From positions 1 to 48,373 of the forward strand of contig CAZRQV010000015.1 of NCBI GenBank assembly GCA_964602445.1: DNA of 48,373 nt. The letters are read 5' to 3'. The stretch is from HGM12587 sp964602445. Lineage in GTDB: Bacteria > Bacillota > Clostridia > Lachnospirales > Lachnospiraceae. The position numbers and the translations under genes are program-made. This document shows, piece by piece, positions 24,517-33,208 of this stretch. The notes under the pieces were generated by a model. That model ran no database searches and was not told the origin of the DNA. It saw nothing but the letters and a program-made list of their open reading frames with translations. Within the stretch, counting starts at the first letter, position 1. Each line of letters begins with the position of its first letter.

Positions 24517-25602
24517 ATGGAATGTAAGATTGCAGTCATTGCCGGAGATGGAATTGGTCCGGAAATCGTGAGAGAAGCGAGAAAAGTGTTGGATGTGGTC
24601 GCTGAAAAATATGGTCATACATTCAATTATACGGATTTGTTAATGGGAGGCGCATCGATTGACGTTCACGGCATTCCTTTGACAGAGGAAACGATCGAAG
24701 CTGCCAAAGCAAGTGATGCGGTACTGATGGGATCCATTGGCGGAGATGCCAAAACTTCCCCGTGGTATCAATTATCACCGGATAAGAGACCGGAGGCAGG
24801 TCTTTTGAAGATCAGAAAATCATTGAATCTGTTTGCAAATTTAAGACCGGCCTATCTTTATGACGAACTGAGAGCAGCCTGCCCGCTGCGCGATGAGATC
24901 ATCGGAGACGGATTTGATATGATGATCATGCGTGAGCTGACCGGAGGTCTTTATTTTGGGGAAAGAAAGACAGAAGAAAAGGACGGACTTTTAACTGCGG
25001 TAGATACACTGACTTATAACGAAAATGAAATTCGCAGAATTGCAAAGCGTGGTTTTGATATTGCAATGAAACGCCGCAAAAAAGTTACTTCTGTAGACAA
25101 AGCCAATGTACTGGACTCTTCCAGATTATGGAGAAAGGTCGTGGAAGAAGTAGCAGCTGAATATCCGGAAGTAACCTTAGAACATATGCTGGTTGATAAC
25201 TGTGCAATGCAGCTGGTAAAGGATCCGGCACAGTTCGATGTGATTCTGACAGAAAATATGTTTGGAGATATTTTATCTGACGAAGCAAGTATGGTAACAG
25301 GTTCCATTGGAATGTTGTCTTCCGCAAGTTTAAATGACACCAAATTTGGTCTTTATGAGCCAAGTCATGGTTCAGCACCGGATATTGCAGGACAGAATAA
25401 AGCCAATCCGATCGCAACGATCCTTTCAGCAGCAATGATGCTCCGATTTACCTTTGATCTGGATAAAGAAGCAGATGCAGTGGAAAATGCAGTCAGACAG
25501 GTTTTGAAGGAAGGTTACCGAACCGGAGATATTTATTCTTCCGGCTGTACACTGGTCGGTACCGTGGAAATGGGAACATTGATCGCAGAAAGAATTCAGT
25601 AA
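24517..25602 (+). CDS. leuB: 3-isopropylmalate dehydrogenase
   Basis: LeuB oxidises and decarboxylates 3-isopropylmalate to 2-ketoisocaproate with NAD+, the third specific step of leucine synthesis. The 361-residue protein begins KIAVIAGDGIGPEIV. It has RKSLNLFANLRPAYLY (about 98-113), the metal-site segment TENMFGDILSDEASM, and the NAD-binding EPSHGSAPDIAGQNKANP. The LFANLRP loop marks isopropylmalate rather than isocitrate dehydrogenase. GAGGAG precedes the ATG. It heads leuB-ilvD-ilvB; leuA and leuCD are not in this window. Confidence 0.95.
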   Translation: MECKIAVIAGDGIGPEIVREARKVLDVVAEKYGHTFNYTDLLMGGASIDVHGIPLTEETIEAAKASDAVLMGSIGGDAKTSPWYQLSPDKRPEAGLLKIRKSLNLFANLRPAYLYDELRAACPLRDEIIGDGFDMMIMRELTGGLYFGERKTEEKDGLLTAVDTLTYNENEIRRIAKRGFDIAMKRRKKVTSVDKANVLDSSRLWRKVVEEVAAEYPEVTLEHMLVDNCAMQLVKDPAQFDVILTENMFGDILSDEASMVTGSIGMLSSASLNDTKFGLYEPSHGSAPDIAGQNKANPIATILSAAMMLRFTFDLDKEADAVENAVRQVLKEGYRTGDIYSSGCTLVGTVEMGTLIAERIQ

Positions 25603-25639
25603 AATATCAGATAAGAATACATAAAGGGGATAAAGGATT

Positions 25640-27301
25640 ATGAGAAGTGATGCAGTAAAAAAAGGGATGCAGCAGGCACCTCACAGAAGTTTATTTAATG
25701 CGTTGGGGATGACAGAGGAAGAACTGAACAAACCATTGGTAGGGATTGTCAGCTCTTATAATGAAATTGTTCCGGGTCATATGAATCTGGACAAGATTGT
25801 AGAAGCAGTAAAAATGGGTGTTGCCATGGCAGGCGGTACTCCAATCGTATTTCCGGCCATTGCAGTTTGTGATGGAATTGCAATGGGGCATACAGGAATG
25901 AAATATTCGCTGGTAACCAGAGATCTGATCGCAGATTCTACCGAATGTATGGCAATGGCACATCAGTTTGATGCGCTGGTCATGGTTCCAAACTGTGATA
26001 AAAACGTACCGGGTCTTTTGATGGCAGCCGCCAGAGTCAATGTACCGACTGTTTTTGTCAGCGGCGGTCCAATGCTGGCCGGTCATGTAAAAGGACATAA
26101 AACAAGTCTTTCCAGTATGTTTGAAGCGGTAGGTTCTTATGCAGCAGGTACGATGACAGAAGAAGATGTTCTGGAATATGAATGTAAAGCATGTCCAACC
26201 TGTGGTTCCTGCTCCGGTATGTATACAGCAAACAGCATGAACTGTCTGACAGAAGCGTTAGGAATGGGACTTCAGGGAAATGGAACCATTCCGGCAGTAT
26301 ATTCTGAAAGAATCAAACTTGCAAAACATGCAGGTATGAAGGTAATGGAATTACTGGAAAAGAATATCCGTCCAAGAGACATTATGACAGAAAAAGCATT
26401 TATGAATGCTTTGACCGTAGATATGGCACTGGGATGTTCTACGAATAGTATGCTTCATCTTCCGGCAATCGCTCATGAAGCAGGCGTAGAACTGAACATG
26501 GAAATCGCCAATGAAGTCAGTGCAAGAACACCGAATCTTTGTCATCTGGCACCGGCAGGTCCTACCTATATGGAAGACTTAAATGAAGCCGGCGGTGTTT
26601 ATGCAGTCATGAATGAATTAAATAAAAAAGGTTTATTATATACAGACCTTATGACAGCAACCGGAAAAACAGTAGGAGAAAACATTCAGGGATGTAAGAA
26701 TAAAAATCCGGAAGTAATCCGTCCGGTAGAAAATCCATACAGTGAAACAGGCGGAATCGCAGTATTAAAAGGAAATCTTGCTCCGGATACCGGTGTCGTA
26801 AAACGTTCTGCAGTGGTTCCGGAAATGATGGTTCATGAAGGTCCGGCAAGAGTCTTTGATTGCGAAGAAGATGCTATTGCAGCTATTAAAGGCGGCAAGA
26901 TCGTAGCAGGTGACGTGGTAGTGATCCGTTATGAAGGTCCAAAAGGCGGTCCTGGAATGAGAGAAATGCTGAACCCGACTTCTGCGATTGCAGGTATGGG
27001 CTTAGGAGCTTCGGTAGCACTGATCACAGACGGACGTTTCAGCGGTGCAAGCCGTGGAGCTTCCATCGGTCACGTATCACCGGAAGCAGCCGTGGGCGGT
27101 CCGATCGCACTGGTAGAAGAAGGAGATCTGATCAAGATCAATATTCCGGAAAATAAACTGGAATTGGCTGTTTCTGAGGAAGAATTAGAAAGACGTCGTG
27201 CAAACTGGCAGCCAAGAGAACCGAAAGTGACGACAGGATACCTTGCACGTTATGCAAAAATGGTAACTTCCGGAAACAGAGGAGCTATTTTAGAAAAATA
27301 A
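25640..27301 (+). CDS. ilvD: Dihydroxy-acid dehydratase
   Basis: IlvD dehydrates dihydroxy acids to the 2-keto acids of valine and isoleucine, using an Fe-S cluster and Mg2+. The 553-residue protein has cluster cysteines in VPNCDKNVPG and KACPTCGSCSGMYTANSMNC, and the substrate/metal segments DGRFSGASRG and GPKGGPGMREM near the C-terminus. Length is typical (550-570). AAGGGGATAAAGGA lies upstream of the ATG. It lies 37 bp after leuB and some 60 bp before ilvB, with no terminator between, so the three form one operon. Confidence 0.95.
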   Translation: MRSDAVKKGMQQAPHRSLFNALGMTEEELNKPLVGIVSSYNEIVPGHMNLDKIVEAVKMGVAMAGGTPIVFPAIAVCDGIAMGHTGMKYSLVTRDLIADSTECMAMAHQFDALVMVPNCDKNVPGLLMAAARVNVPTVFVSGGPMLAGHVKGHKTSLSSMFEAVGSYAAGTMTEEDVLEYECKACPTCGSCSGMYTANSMNCLTEALGMGLQGNGTIPAVYSERIKLAKHAGMKVMELLEKNIRPRDIMTEKAFMNALTVDMALGCSTNSMLHLPAIAHEAGVELNMEIANEVSARTPNLCHLAPAGPTYMEDLNEAGGVYAVMNELNKKGLLYTDLMTATGKTVGENIQGCKNKNPEVIRPVENPYSETGGIAVLKGNLAPDTGVVKRSAVVPEMMVHEGPARVFDCEEDAIAAIKGGKIVAGDVVVIRYEGPKGGPGMREMLNPTSAIAGMGLGASVALITDGRFSGASRGASIGHVSPEAAVGGPIALVEEGDLIKINIPENKLELAVSEEELERRRANWQPREPKVTTGYLARYAKMVTSGNRGAILEK

Positions 27302-27364
27302 TAATTTGAAATGGATCAGCGGCGAGAATACAGCTGTAAAAATAATGATAAAGGCGGAATACAC

Positions 27365-29047
27365 ATGTTATTAAAGGGTGCAGAAATTGTTATTGAATGT
27401 ATGAAAGAACAGGGCGTGGATACTATTTTCGGTTATCCGGGGGGAACGATCCTGAATATTTATGATGAATTATATAAACATGGAGATGAGATTACTCATG
27501 TGCTGACTTCCCATGAGCAGGGAGCTGCACATGCAGCAGATGGTTATGCAAGAGCCACAGGAAAAGTAGGTGTTTGTTTTGCTACCAGCGGTCCGGGTGC
27601 GACCAATCTTGTTACAGGAGTTGCTACTGCATATATGGACTCCATTCCAATGATCGCGATTACATGCAACGTTGCAAAGCCGCTTCTTGGAAAAGACAGT
27701 TTTCAGGAAATTGACATTGCAGGTGTGACAATGCCGATCACAAAACATAATTTTATCGTAAGAGATGTGAATGAATTGGCAGATACGATCAGAAGAGCAT
27801 TTAAGATTGCGCAGACAGGTCGTCCGGGTCCGGTTTTGATCGATATTACCAAAGATGCAACAGCAAACAGTTGTGAATATGAGCCAATCGTACCGGAACC
27901 GATTGAAAGAATTACAGAAACGATCAAGGAAGAAGATCTGGATAATGCAGCAGAAATCATTAATCAGGCAAAACGTCCGTTTTTCTTAGTAGGCGGCGGT
28001 GCAGTAATTTCTGAAGCATCGGATGAACTGATCCAGTTCGTACATAAATTAAATGCGCCGGTGGCAGATTCTTTGATGGGAAAAGGTGCTTTTCCGGGAA
28101 CGGATGACCTTTATACAGGAATGATCGGTATGCATGGAACCAAAACAGCCAATTTTGGAATCCATAAGGCAGATGTGGTAATCGTTGTAGGTGCTCGTTT
28201 CAGTGACCGTGTAATCGGAAATGCTAAGAAATTTATCCCAAATGCAAAAATCGTACAGATTGATGTCGATGCAGCTGAAATTAATAAAAATATCATGATC
28301 GACCAGCCGGTGCTCGGTGATGCGAAGGAAGTGATCAAAAGAATTCTTCCAAAGATCAAAGAACGTCCGGCAGATGCATGGAATCAGGAAATCGAAAAAT
28401 TAAAAGAAACTTATCCGCTGACCTATGACCAGGAAGGACTGACCGGACCATATGTAATCGAAGAAATCTATCGTGTAACAAAAGGGGAAGCGATTATTTC
28501 TACTGATGTAGGACAGCATCAGATGTGGGCAGCACAGTACTATAAATATACCAAACCACATACTTTATTGACATCCGGCGGTCTTGGAACCATGGGTTAT
28601 GGTCTTGGTGCGTGTATGGGAGCAAAAGTAGCCTGTCCGGATAAAACGGTCATCAATATCGGTGGAGACGGCTGTTTCCGTATGAATTTAAATGAACTGG
28701 CAACTGCATCCAGATACAATATTCCGATCATTCAGGTAGTGATCAACAATCACGTACTGGGAATGGTTCGTCAGTGGCAGACACTGTTTTATGGAAAACG
28801 TTATTCCCAGACCGTATTAAATGACAAAGTAGACTTTGTGAAAGTCGCAGAAGGTCTTGGATGTATGGCAATCCGCGTGACGAAGAAAGAAGAAATGGGT
28901 CCTGCATTGGAAAAAGCAATGGCAGCCCAGAGTCCGGTAGTGATTGAGTGCGTGATCGACAGCGATGATAAAGTATTTCCGATGGTTCCGGCAGGAGCAC
29001 CGATCGTAGAAGCGTTTGATGCGCAGGATCTGAAAACGGAAGAATAA
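27365..29047 (+). CDS. ilvB: Acetolactate synthase, large (catalytic) subunit
   Basis: IlvB condenses pyruvate with pyruvate or 2-ketobutyrate, using thiamine diphosphate, FAD and Mg2+. The 560-residue protein shows the catalytic glutamate in TSHEQGAAHAADGYARATG, and the thiamine motif GGDGCFRMNLNELAT ending at VINN. The FAD domain lies in between. The frame extends to 27311, but AAAGGCGG near ATG 27365 and homology to family starts (LLKGAEIVIECMKEQG) make that the start. A regulatory small subunit (ilvN) and ilvC are not found next to it, so they must be elsewhere, or the enzyme acts without a small subunit. Confidence 0.94.
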   Translation: MLLKGAEIVIECMKEQGVDTIFGYPGGTILNIYDELYKHGDEITHVLTSHEQGAAHAADGYARATGKVGVCFATSGPGATNLVTGVATAYMDSIPMIAITCNVAKPLLGKDSFQEIDIAGVTMPITKHNFIVRDVNELADTIRRAFKIAQTGRPGPVLIDITKDATANSCEYEPIVPEPIERITETIKEEDLDNAAEIINQAKRPFFLVGGGAVISEASDELIQFVHKLNAPVADSLMGKGAFPGTDDLYTGMIGMHGTKTANFGIHKADVVIVVGARFSDRVIGNAKKFIPNAKIVQIDVDAAEINKNIMIDQPVLGDAKEVIKRILPKIKERPADAWNQEIEKLKETYPLTYDQEGLTGPYVIEEIYRVTKGEAIISTDVGQHQMWAAQYYKYTKPHTLLTSGGLGTMGYGLGACMGAKVACPDKTVINIGGDGCFRMNLNELATASRYNIPIIQVVINNHVLGMVRQWQTLFYGKRYSQTVLNDKVDFVKVAEGLGCMAIRVTKKEEMGPALEKAMAAQSPVVIECVIDSDDKVFPMVPAGAPIVEAFDAQDLKTEE

Positions 29048-29110
29048 GTTTCTGTGACAATACAGAAACATTGATTTTATGCAGCACGGGAAATCCCGTG
29101 ACTGCATAAA
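29048..29110 (+). other. Two consecutive hairpins between ilvB and serC
   Basis: GTTTCTGT pairs with ACAGAAAC (29048-29069, 8 bp). Directly after it TTTATGCAG-CACGGG pairs with CCCGTG-a-CTGCATAAA (29076-29110, 15 bp with one bulge). No T-tract follows either, so they are not classical terminators. They could stabilise or process the ilvB mRNA end or slow polymerase before serC. Confidence 0.55.
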
Positions 29111-29137
29111 TAAGAAGAAAAGAGGAGTGATGAGAAA

Positions 29138-30220
29138 ATGAGCAGAGTGTATAATTTTTCAGCAGGTCCGGCAGTATTACCGGAAGAGGTATTAAAAGAA
29201 GTTGCAGCTGAGATGCTTGACTGTAACGGCACGGGAATGTCTGTGTTGGAAATGAGTCATAGAAGTCCGGCTTTTCAGGCAATCATTGATGAAGCAGAAA
29301 AAGACCTGAGAGAATTGATGAATATTCCTGATAATTATAAAGTGCTGTTCTTACAGGGGGGTGCATCCTTGCAGTTTGCAATGATTCCGATGAATCTGAT
29401 GAAAAACAAAGTTGCTGACTATATTGTAACAGGTCAGTGGGCAAAAAAGGCATATGAAGAAGCAAAAAAATACGGAAAAGCGAACAAAATTGCTACTTCA
29501 GAAGATGAAACCTTCTCTTACATTCCGGATTGTTCCGATCTTCCGATCAGCGAAGATGCGGATTACGTTTATATTTGTGAAAATAATACGATTTACGGTA
29601 CAAAATACAAAACATTACCAAATACAAAAGGGAAACTTTTGGTATCAGACGTTTCTTCCTGCTTTTTATCTGAACCAGTAGATGTGTCAAAATACGGCAT
29701 CATTTATGGCGGTGTACAGAAAAATGTAGGTCCGGCAGGAATGGTCATCGCAATCGTACGTGAAGATCTCATTACAGACGAGGTTCTGGAAGGAACTCCG
29801 ACGATGATGAAATATAAAACTCATGCAGATCATGGTTCTATGTACAATACTCCAAACTGCTTTAATATTTATGTGTGCGGAAAAGTATTCAAATGGCTGA
29901 AAAAGATGGGTGGTCTGGAAGCCATGAAACAGCGCAACGAAGAAAAAGCAAAAATTCTGTATGATTTTCTGGATGAAAGCAAACTCTTCAAAGGAACCGT
30001 CAGAAAAGAAGACCGTTCTCTGATGAATGTGCCATTTGTAACAGGTGACAAAGATCTGGATGCTAAATTTGTAAAAGAATCAAAGGCGGCAGGATTTGAA
30101 AATCTGAAAGGTCACAGAACTGTCGGCGGTATGCGTGCAAGTATCTATAATGCAATGCCAATCGAGGGAGTAAAGGCACTGGTAGAATTTATGAGAAAAT
30201 TTGAAGAGGAGAATTTGTAA
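29138..30220 (+). CDS. serC: Phosphoserine aminotransferase
   Basis: SerC transaminates 3-phosphohydroxypyruvate with glutamate to O-phosphoserine, using PLP. The 360-residue protein begins YNFSAGPAVLPEEVL, the family opening. It has the phosphate/PLP segment LFLQGGASLQFAMIPMNL and the PLP lysine in IIYGGVQKNVGPAGM, and ends with the RASIYNAMP segment. GAGGAG lies upstream of ATG 29138. serA begins one base after its stop, so serC-serA is a unit for serine synthesis; serB is not in the window. Confidence 0.95.
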   Translation: MSRVYNFSAGPAVLPEEVLKEVAAEMLDCNGTGMSVLEMSHRSPAFQAIIDEAEKDLRELMNIPDNYKVLFLQGGASLQFAMIPMNLMKNKVADYIVTGQWAKKAYEEAKKYGKANKIATSEDETFSYIPDCSDLPISEDADYVYICENNTIYGTKYKTLPNTKGKLLVSDVSSCFLSEPVDVSKYGIIYGGVQKNVGPAGMVIAIVREDLITDEVLEGTPTMMKYKTHADHGSMYNTPNCFNIYVCGKVFKWLKKMGGLEAMKQRNEEKAKILYDFLDESKLFKGTVRKEDRSLMNVPFVTGDKDLDAKFVKESKAAGFENLKGHRTVGGMRASIYNAMPIEGVKALVEFMRKFEEENL

Positions 30221-30221
30221 A

Positions 30222-31385
30222 ATGTATCGTTATCATTGTTTAAATGCAATTTCTAACGTAGGATTAGAAGTCTTTGATGAAAATTATGTAAAAGCAGAAC
30301 AAATGGAAGATGCGGATGCAGTGCTTGTCAGAAGCGCAGCTATGCATGAAATGGAATTTGCGCCGGAACTGAAAGTGATCGCAAGAGCAGGTGCCGGTGT
30401 AAACAATATTCCATTGACCAAGTGTGCAGACCACGGAATTGTGGTATTTAACACTCCGGGAGCCAATGCAAATGCAGTAAAAGAACTGGTAATTGCAGGG
30501 ATGTTTATGGCATCTCGTGATATTGTAGGCGGTGTAAACTGGGTTCAGTCAGAACGTCAGAACGAAGATATTGCAAAACTGACAGAAAAAGAAAAGAAAC
30601 GTTTTGCAGGAAATGAACTTCAGGGAAAGAAATTAGGGGTAATTGGTCTTGGTGCCATCGGTGTTCAGGTGGCCAATACCGCAGTGCATCTTGGAATGGA
30701 AGTGTACGGTTATGATCCATATATTTCTGTAAAAGCGGCATGGAGTTTATCCAGACATATTAATCACATCAAAGAAGTTGACGATATTTACAAAAATTGT
30801 GATTTTATTACGATCCACGTACCTTTGATGGACAGTACGAAAAAGATGATCAGTGCAGAAGCCATTGAAAAAATGAAAGATGGTGCCGTTGTTATGAATT
30901 TTGCACGAGATCTTCTGGTGGACGAAGAAGCTATGGTAAAAGCGCTGCAGGACGGAAAAGTAAAGCATTATGTTACAGATTTCCCGAATACAACGACTGC
31001 AGGTGTGAAAGGAGCGATCGTAACTCCTCATCTTGGGGCTTCCACAGAAGAAGCGGAAGATAACTGTGCAGTTATGGCAGCCAATGAAATTCGTAATTAT
31101 TTGGAAAACGGAAATATCGTGAACTCTGTAAACTATCCGAACTGCGATATGGGAATTGCCGGAGAATTCTGCCGTGTGGCAATCTGCCATAAGAATTTGA
31201 AAAACATGTTGAATCAGTTTACGGATATTATGACAGAAGAAGATTTGAACATTGAACATATGAACAATGCCAGCCGTGGAGAATTTGCATATTCTATGTT
31301 TGATCTTTCTGCAAGACCAAGCGCAGAAGCCATTGAAAAACTTGGAGCGATTGAAGGCGTATTAAGAGTTCGTGTGATCAATTAG
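30222..31385 (+). CDS. serA: D-3-phosphoglycerate dehydrogenase
   Basis: SerA oxidises 3-phosphoglycerate with NAD+, the first step of serine synthesis. The 387-residue protein has the substrate-binding segment ARAGAGVNNIPL, the dinucleotide loop VIGLGAIGVQVA, and the catalytic histidine in VTPHLGASTEEAE. It ends in a C-terminal ACT-like domain of about 75 residues (MTEEDLNIEHMNNASRGEFA...). ATG 30222 directly follows the serC stop; the in-frame ATG at 30201 lies inside serC. Feedback control by serine through the ACT part is possible but not shown. A terminator follows. Confidence 0.94.
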   Translation: MYRYHCLNAISNVGLEVFDENYVKAEQMEDADAVLVRSAAMHEMEFAPELKVIARAGAGVNNIPLTKCADHGIVVFNTPGANANAVKELVIAGMFMASRDIVGGVNWVQSERQNEDIAKLTEKEKKRFAGNELQGKKLGVIGLGAIGVQVANTAVHLGMEVYGYDPYISVKAAWSLSRHINHIKEVDDIYKNCDFITIHVPLMDSTKKMISAEAIEKMKDGAVVMNFARDLLVDEEAMVKALQDGKVKHYVTDFPNTTTAGVKGAIVTPHLGASTEEAEDNCAVMAANEIRNYLENGNIVNSVNYPNCDMGIAGEFCRVAICHKNLKNMLNQFTDIMTEEDLNIEHMNNASRGEFAYSMFDLSARPSAEAIEKLGAIEGVLRVRVIN

Positions 31386-31425
31386 TAAAATCTCGGCTTG
31401 AAATGAAACGTAAAAACTGATAATG

Positions 31426-31461
31426 AAAAGTCATTCTGATCTGCAGTCGGAATGGCTTTTT
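31426..31461 (+). terminator. Intrinsic terminator after serA
   Basis: AAAAGTCATTC pairs with GAATGGCTTTT over 11 bp (one G-T), and the T-tract is part of and follows the right arm. The next 100 bp show nothing notable. Confidence 0.75.
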
Positions 31462-31560
31462 GTTTACAGAAAGACTTTAATGAGTTACTGTGCGAATCTG
31501 TGTGCCTTTCTTGGAAAATAAGAATACCCTCTGGAAAGTTGTGTTATCTTGAGAAAATAG

Positions 31561-31590
31561 TGGACTTTTTTCTAAAACTTATGGTACACT
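31561..31590 (+). promoter_or_regulatory. Promoter of the permease gene
   Basis: TGGACT (31561-31566), 18-bp spacer and TACACT (31585-31590), preceded by TGG as in extended -10 promoters. Confidence 0.45.
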
Positions 31591-31655
31591 GTGAATCTGC
31601 GGCAATCAGCGTATTGCGGTTGCGGTGCAAATAAAACAACAGAAAGGTAGATGGT

Positions 31656-33086
31656 ATGGAAAAAACATCAAAAAAAATTCTTTGGTATAATCTTGCATTT
31701 ATGGCATTTTCCACGGTCTGGGGATTTGGAAATGTACTCAATGGATTTTTATACTTTAATGGTATTCAGGTAATCTTTAGCTGGATCTTAATGTTTGCAC
31801 TCTATTTTGTGCCATATGCACTGATGGTAGGGGAACTGGGATCTGCATTTAAAAATTCAGGTGGCGGTGTCAGCTCCTGGGTAAATCACACGATGGGTAA
31901 AAAAGCAGCATATTATGCCGGATGGACTTACTGGGCATGCCACATTACTTATATCGCAAGTAAGGGAAGCGGCGGTTTAAAAGCACTGAGCTGGGCAATC
32001 TTCCGTAATGCGGAAACCTACGATTCCCTTCCGACACTCTGGATTCAGCTTGCTACACTGGCTGTTTTCCTGTTTTTTGCATGGGTTGCAAGCAAGGGAA
32101 TGAATCCGTTGAAAAAGCTGGCTACACTTGCGGGAACCAGTATGTTTGTAATGTCAATTCTGTACATTTTAATGATGTTTGCAGCACCGGTGATTAATCC
32201 GAATGCAGGCTATGTATCGATGGAATTTACAAAAGAATCTTTAATCCCGAACTTTAATATGGGATATTTTACATCATTATCCATTCTCGTATTTGCGGTT
32301 GGAGGATGTGAGAAAATTTCTCCATATGTAAATAAAGTAAAAGATCCGGAAAAAGGATTTCCAAAAGGAATGATCACACTGGCTATTATGATTGTAGTAT
32401 GTGCGATCCTTGGTACGGTTGCTATGGGAATGATGTTTGATCCGGCAGTGATCAATGCAAGCGAGGCTTCCTTTGATTCTTACGTTTCCAATGGCGGTTA
32501 CTGGGCATTCCAGAAATTAGGACAGTATTATGGTGTTGGAAACAGCATCATGGTAATCTATGCACTCTGTAATGTGATCGGACAGTTTTCAACACTGGTA
32601 CTGAGCATCGATGCACCGCTTCGTATGCTTCTGGATAATGAAGATTCCAGAGAATTCGTACCAAGTGTTCTGTTAAAGAAAAACAAACACGGTGCATATA
32701 TCAATGGTATTAAAATGGTAGTGGTACTTTCCGGTTCGATCATCTTGATCCAGTCTGTCGTACCTGGAGCAGCAGCAGTATTAAAACAGCTGACAAAATT
32801 AAATTCAGTATGTATGCCGCTTCGTTACCTCTGGGTGTTCGTGGCTTATGTTGCGCTTCGTAAACATCAGGAAAAATATCCGGCAGAATATCGTTTTGTA
32901 AAAAATCCGATCATCGGAAAGATTTTTGGCTGGTGGTGTTTTGCAGTTACTGCAGCCTGCTGTCTGATGGGAATGTACTCTGATGATATATTTACAATGC
33001 TTTTGAACATCATCACGCCGATCGTATTGACAGCACTTGGACTGATCATGCCGTATCTTGCAAAACGTGAAAAAGCAAAGAAATAA
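31656..33086 (+). CDS. APC superfamily amino acid permease
   Basis: The 476-residue protein has about twelve membrane helices. The first helix carries WYNLAFMAFSTVWGFGNVLNG, an APC-type unwound-helix segment, and a Gly-rich loop (KNSGGGVSSWVNHTMGKK) follows. VGGCEKISPYVNKVKDPEKG in the middle matches the YjeM/GadC-like branch of amino acid/polyamine antiporters. The substrate is not evident; a glutamate/GABA-type or similar exchanger is possible. AAAGG precedes the ATG. It has its own promoter and lies between terminators, so it is probably a single-gene unit. Confidence 0.85.
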   Translation: MEKTSKKILWYNLAFMAFSTVWGFGNVLNGFLYFNGIQVIFSWILMFALYFVPYALMVGELGSAFKNSGGGVSSWVNHTMGKKAAYYAGWTYWACHITYIASKGSGGLKALSWAIFRNAETYDSLPTLWIQLATLAVFLFFAWVASKGMNPLKKLATLAGTSMFVMSILYILMMFAAPVINPNAGYVSMEFTKESLIPNFNMGYFTSLSILVFAVGGCEKISPYVNKVKDPEKGFPKGMITLAIMIVVCAILGTVAMGMMFDPAVINASEASFDSYVSNGGYWAFQKLGQYYGVGNSIMVIYALCNVIGQFSTLVLSIDAPLRMLLDNEDSREFVPSVLLKKNKHGAYINGIKMVVVLSGSIILIQSVVPGAAAVLKQLTKLNSVCMPLRYLWVFVAYVALRKHQEKYPAEYRFVKNPIIGKIFGWWCFAVTAACCLMGMYSDDIFTMLLNIITPIVLTALGLIMPYLAKREKAKK

Positions 33087-33133
33087 TCACAGCATGGATT
33101 TTGCTAAAAAATTAGAATATTATAAATGAAAAG

Positions 33134-33160
33134 GGCGGGAATCTATTTGTAGATCCCGCC
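33134..33160. terminator. Hairpin between convergent permease and rqcH
   Basis: GGCGGGA-ATCT pairs with AGAT-CCCGCC with one bulge. On the minus strand the stem is followed by CTTTTC, so it best fits a terminator for rqcH; on the plus strand the tail is TAATATT. Confidence 0.55.
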
Positions 33161-33208
33161 TAATATTATGTGCGATGCACAACATTACGAAAGATAAAAA
33201 TATTTTGA

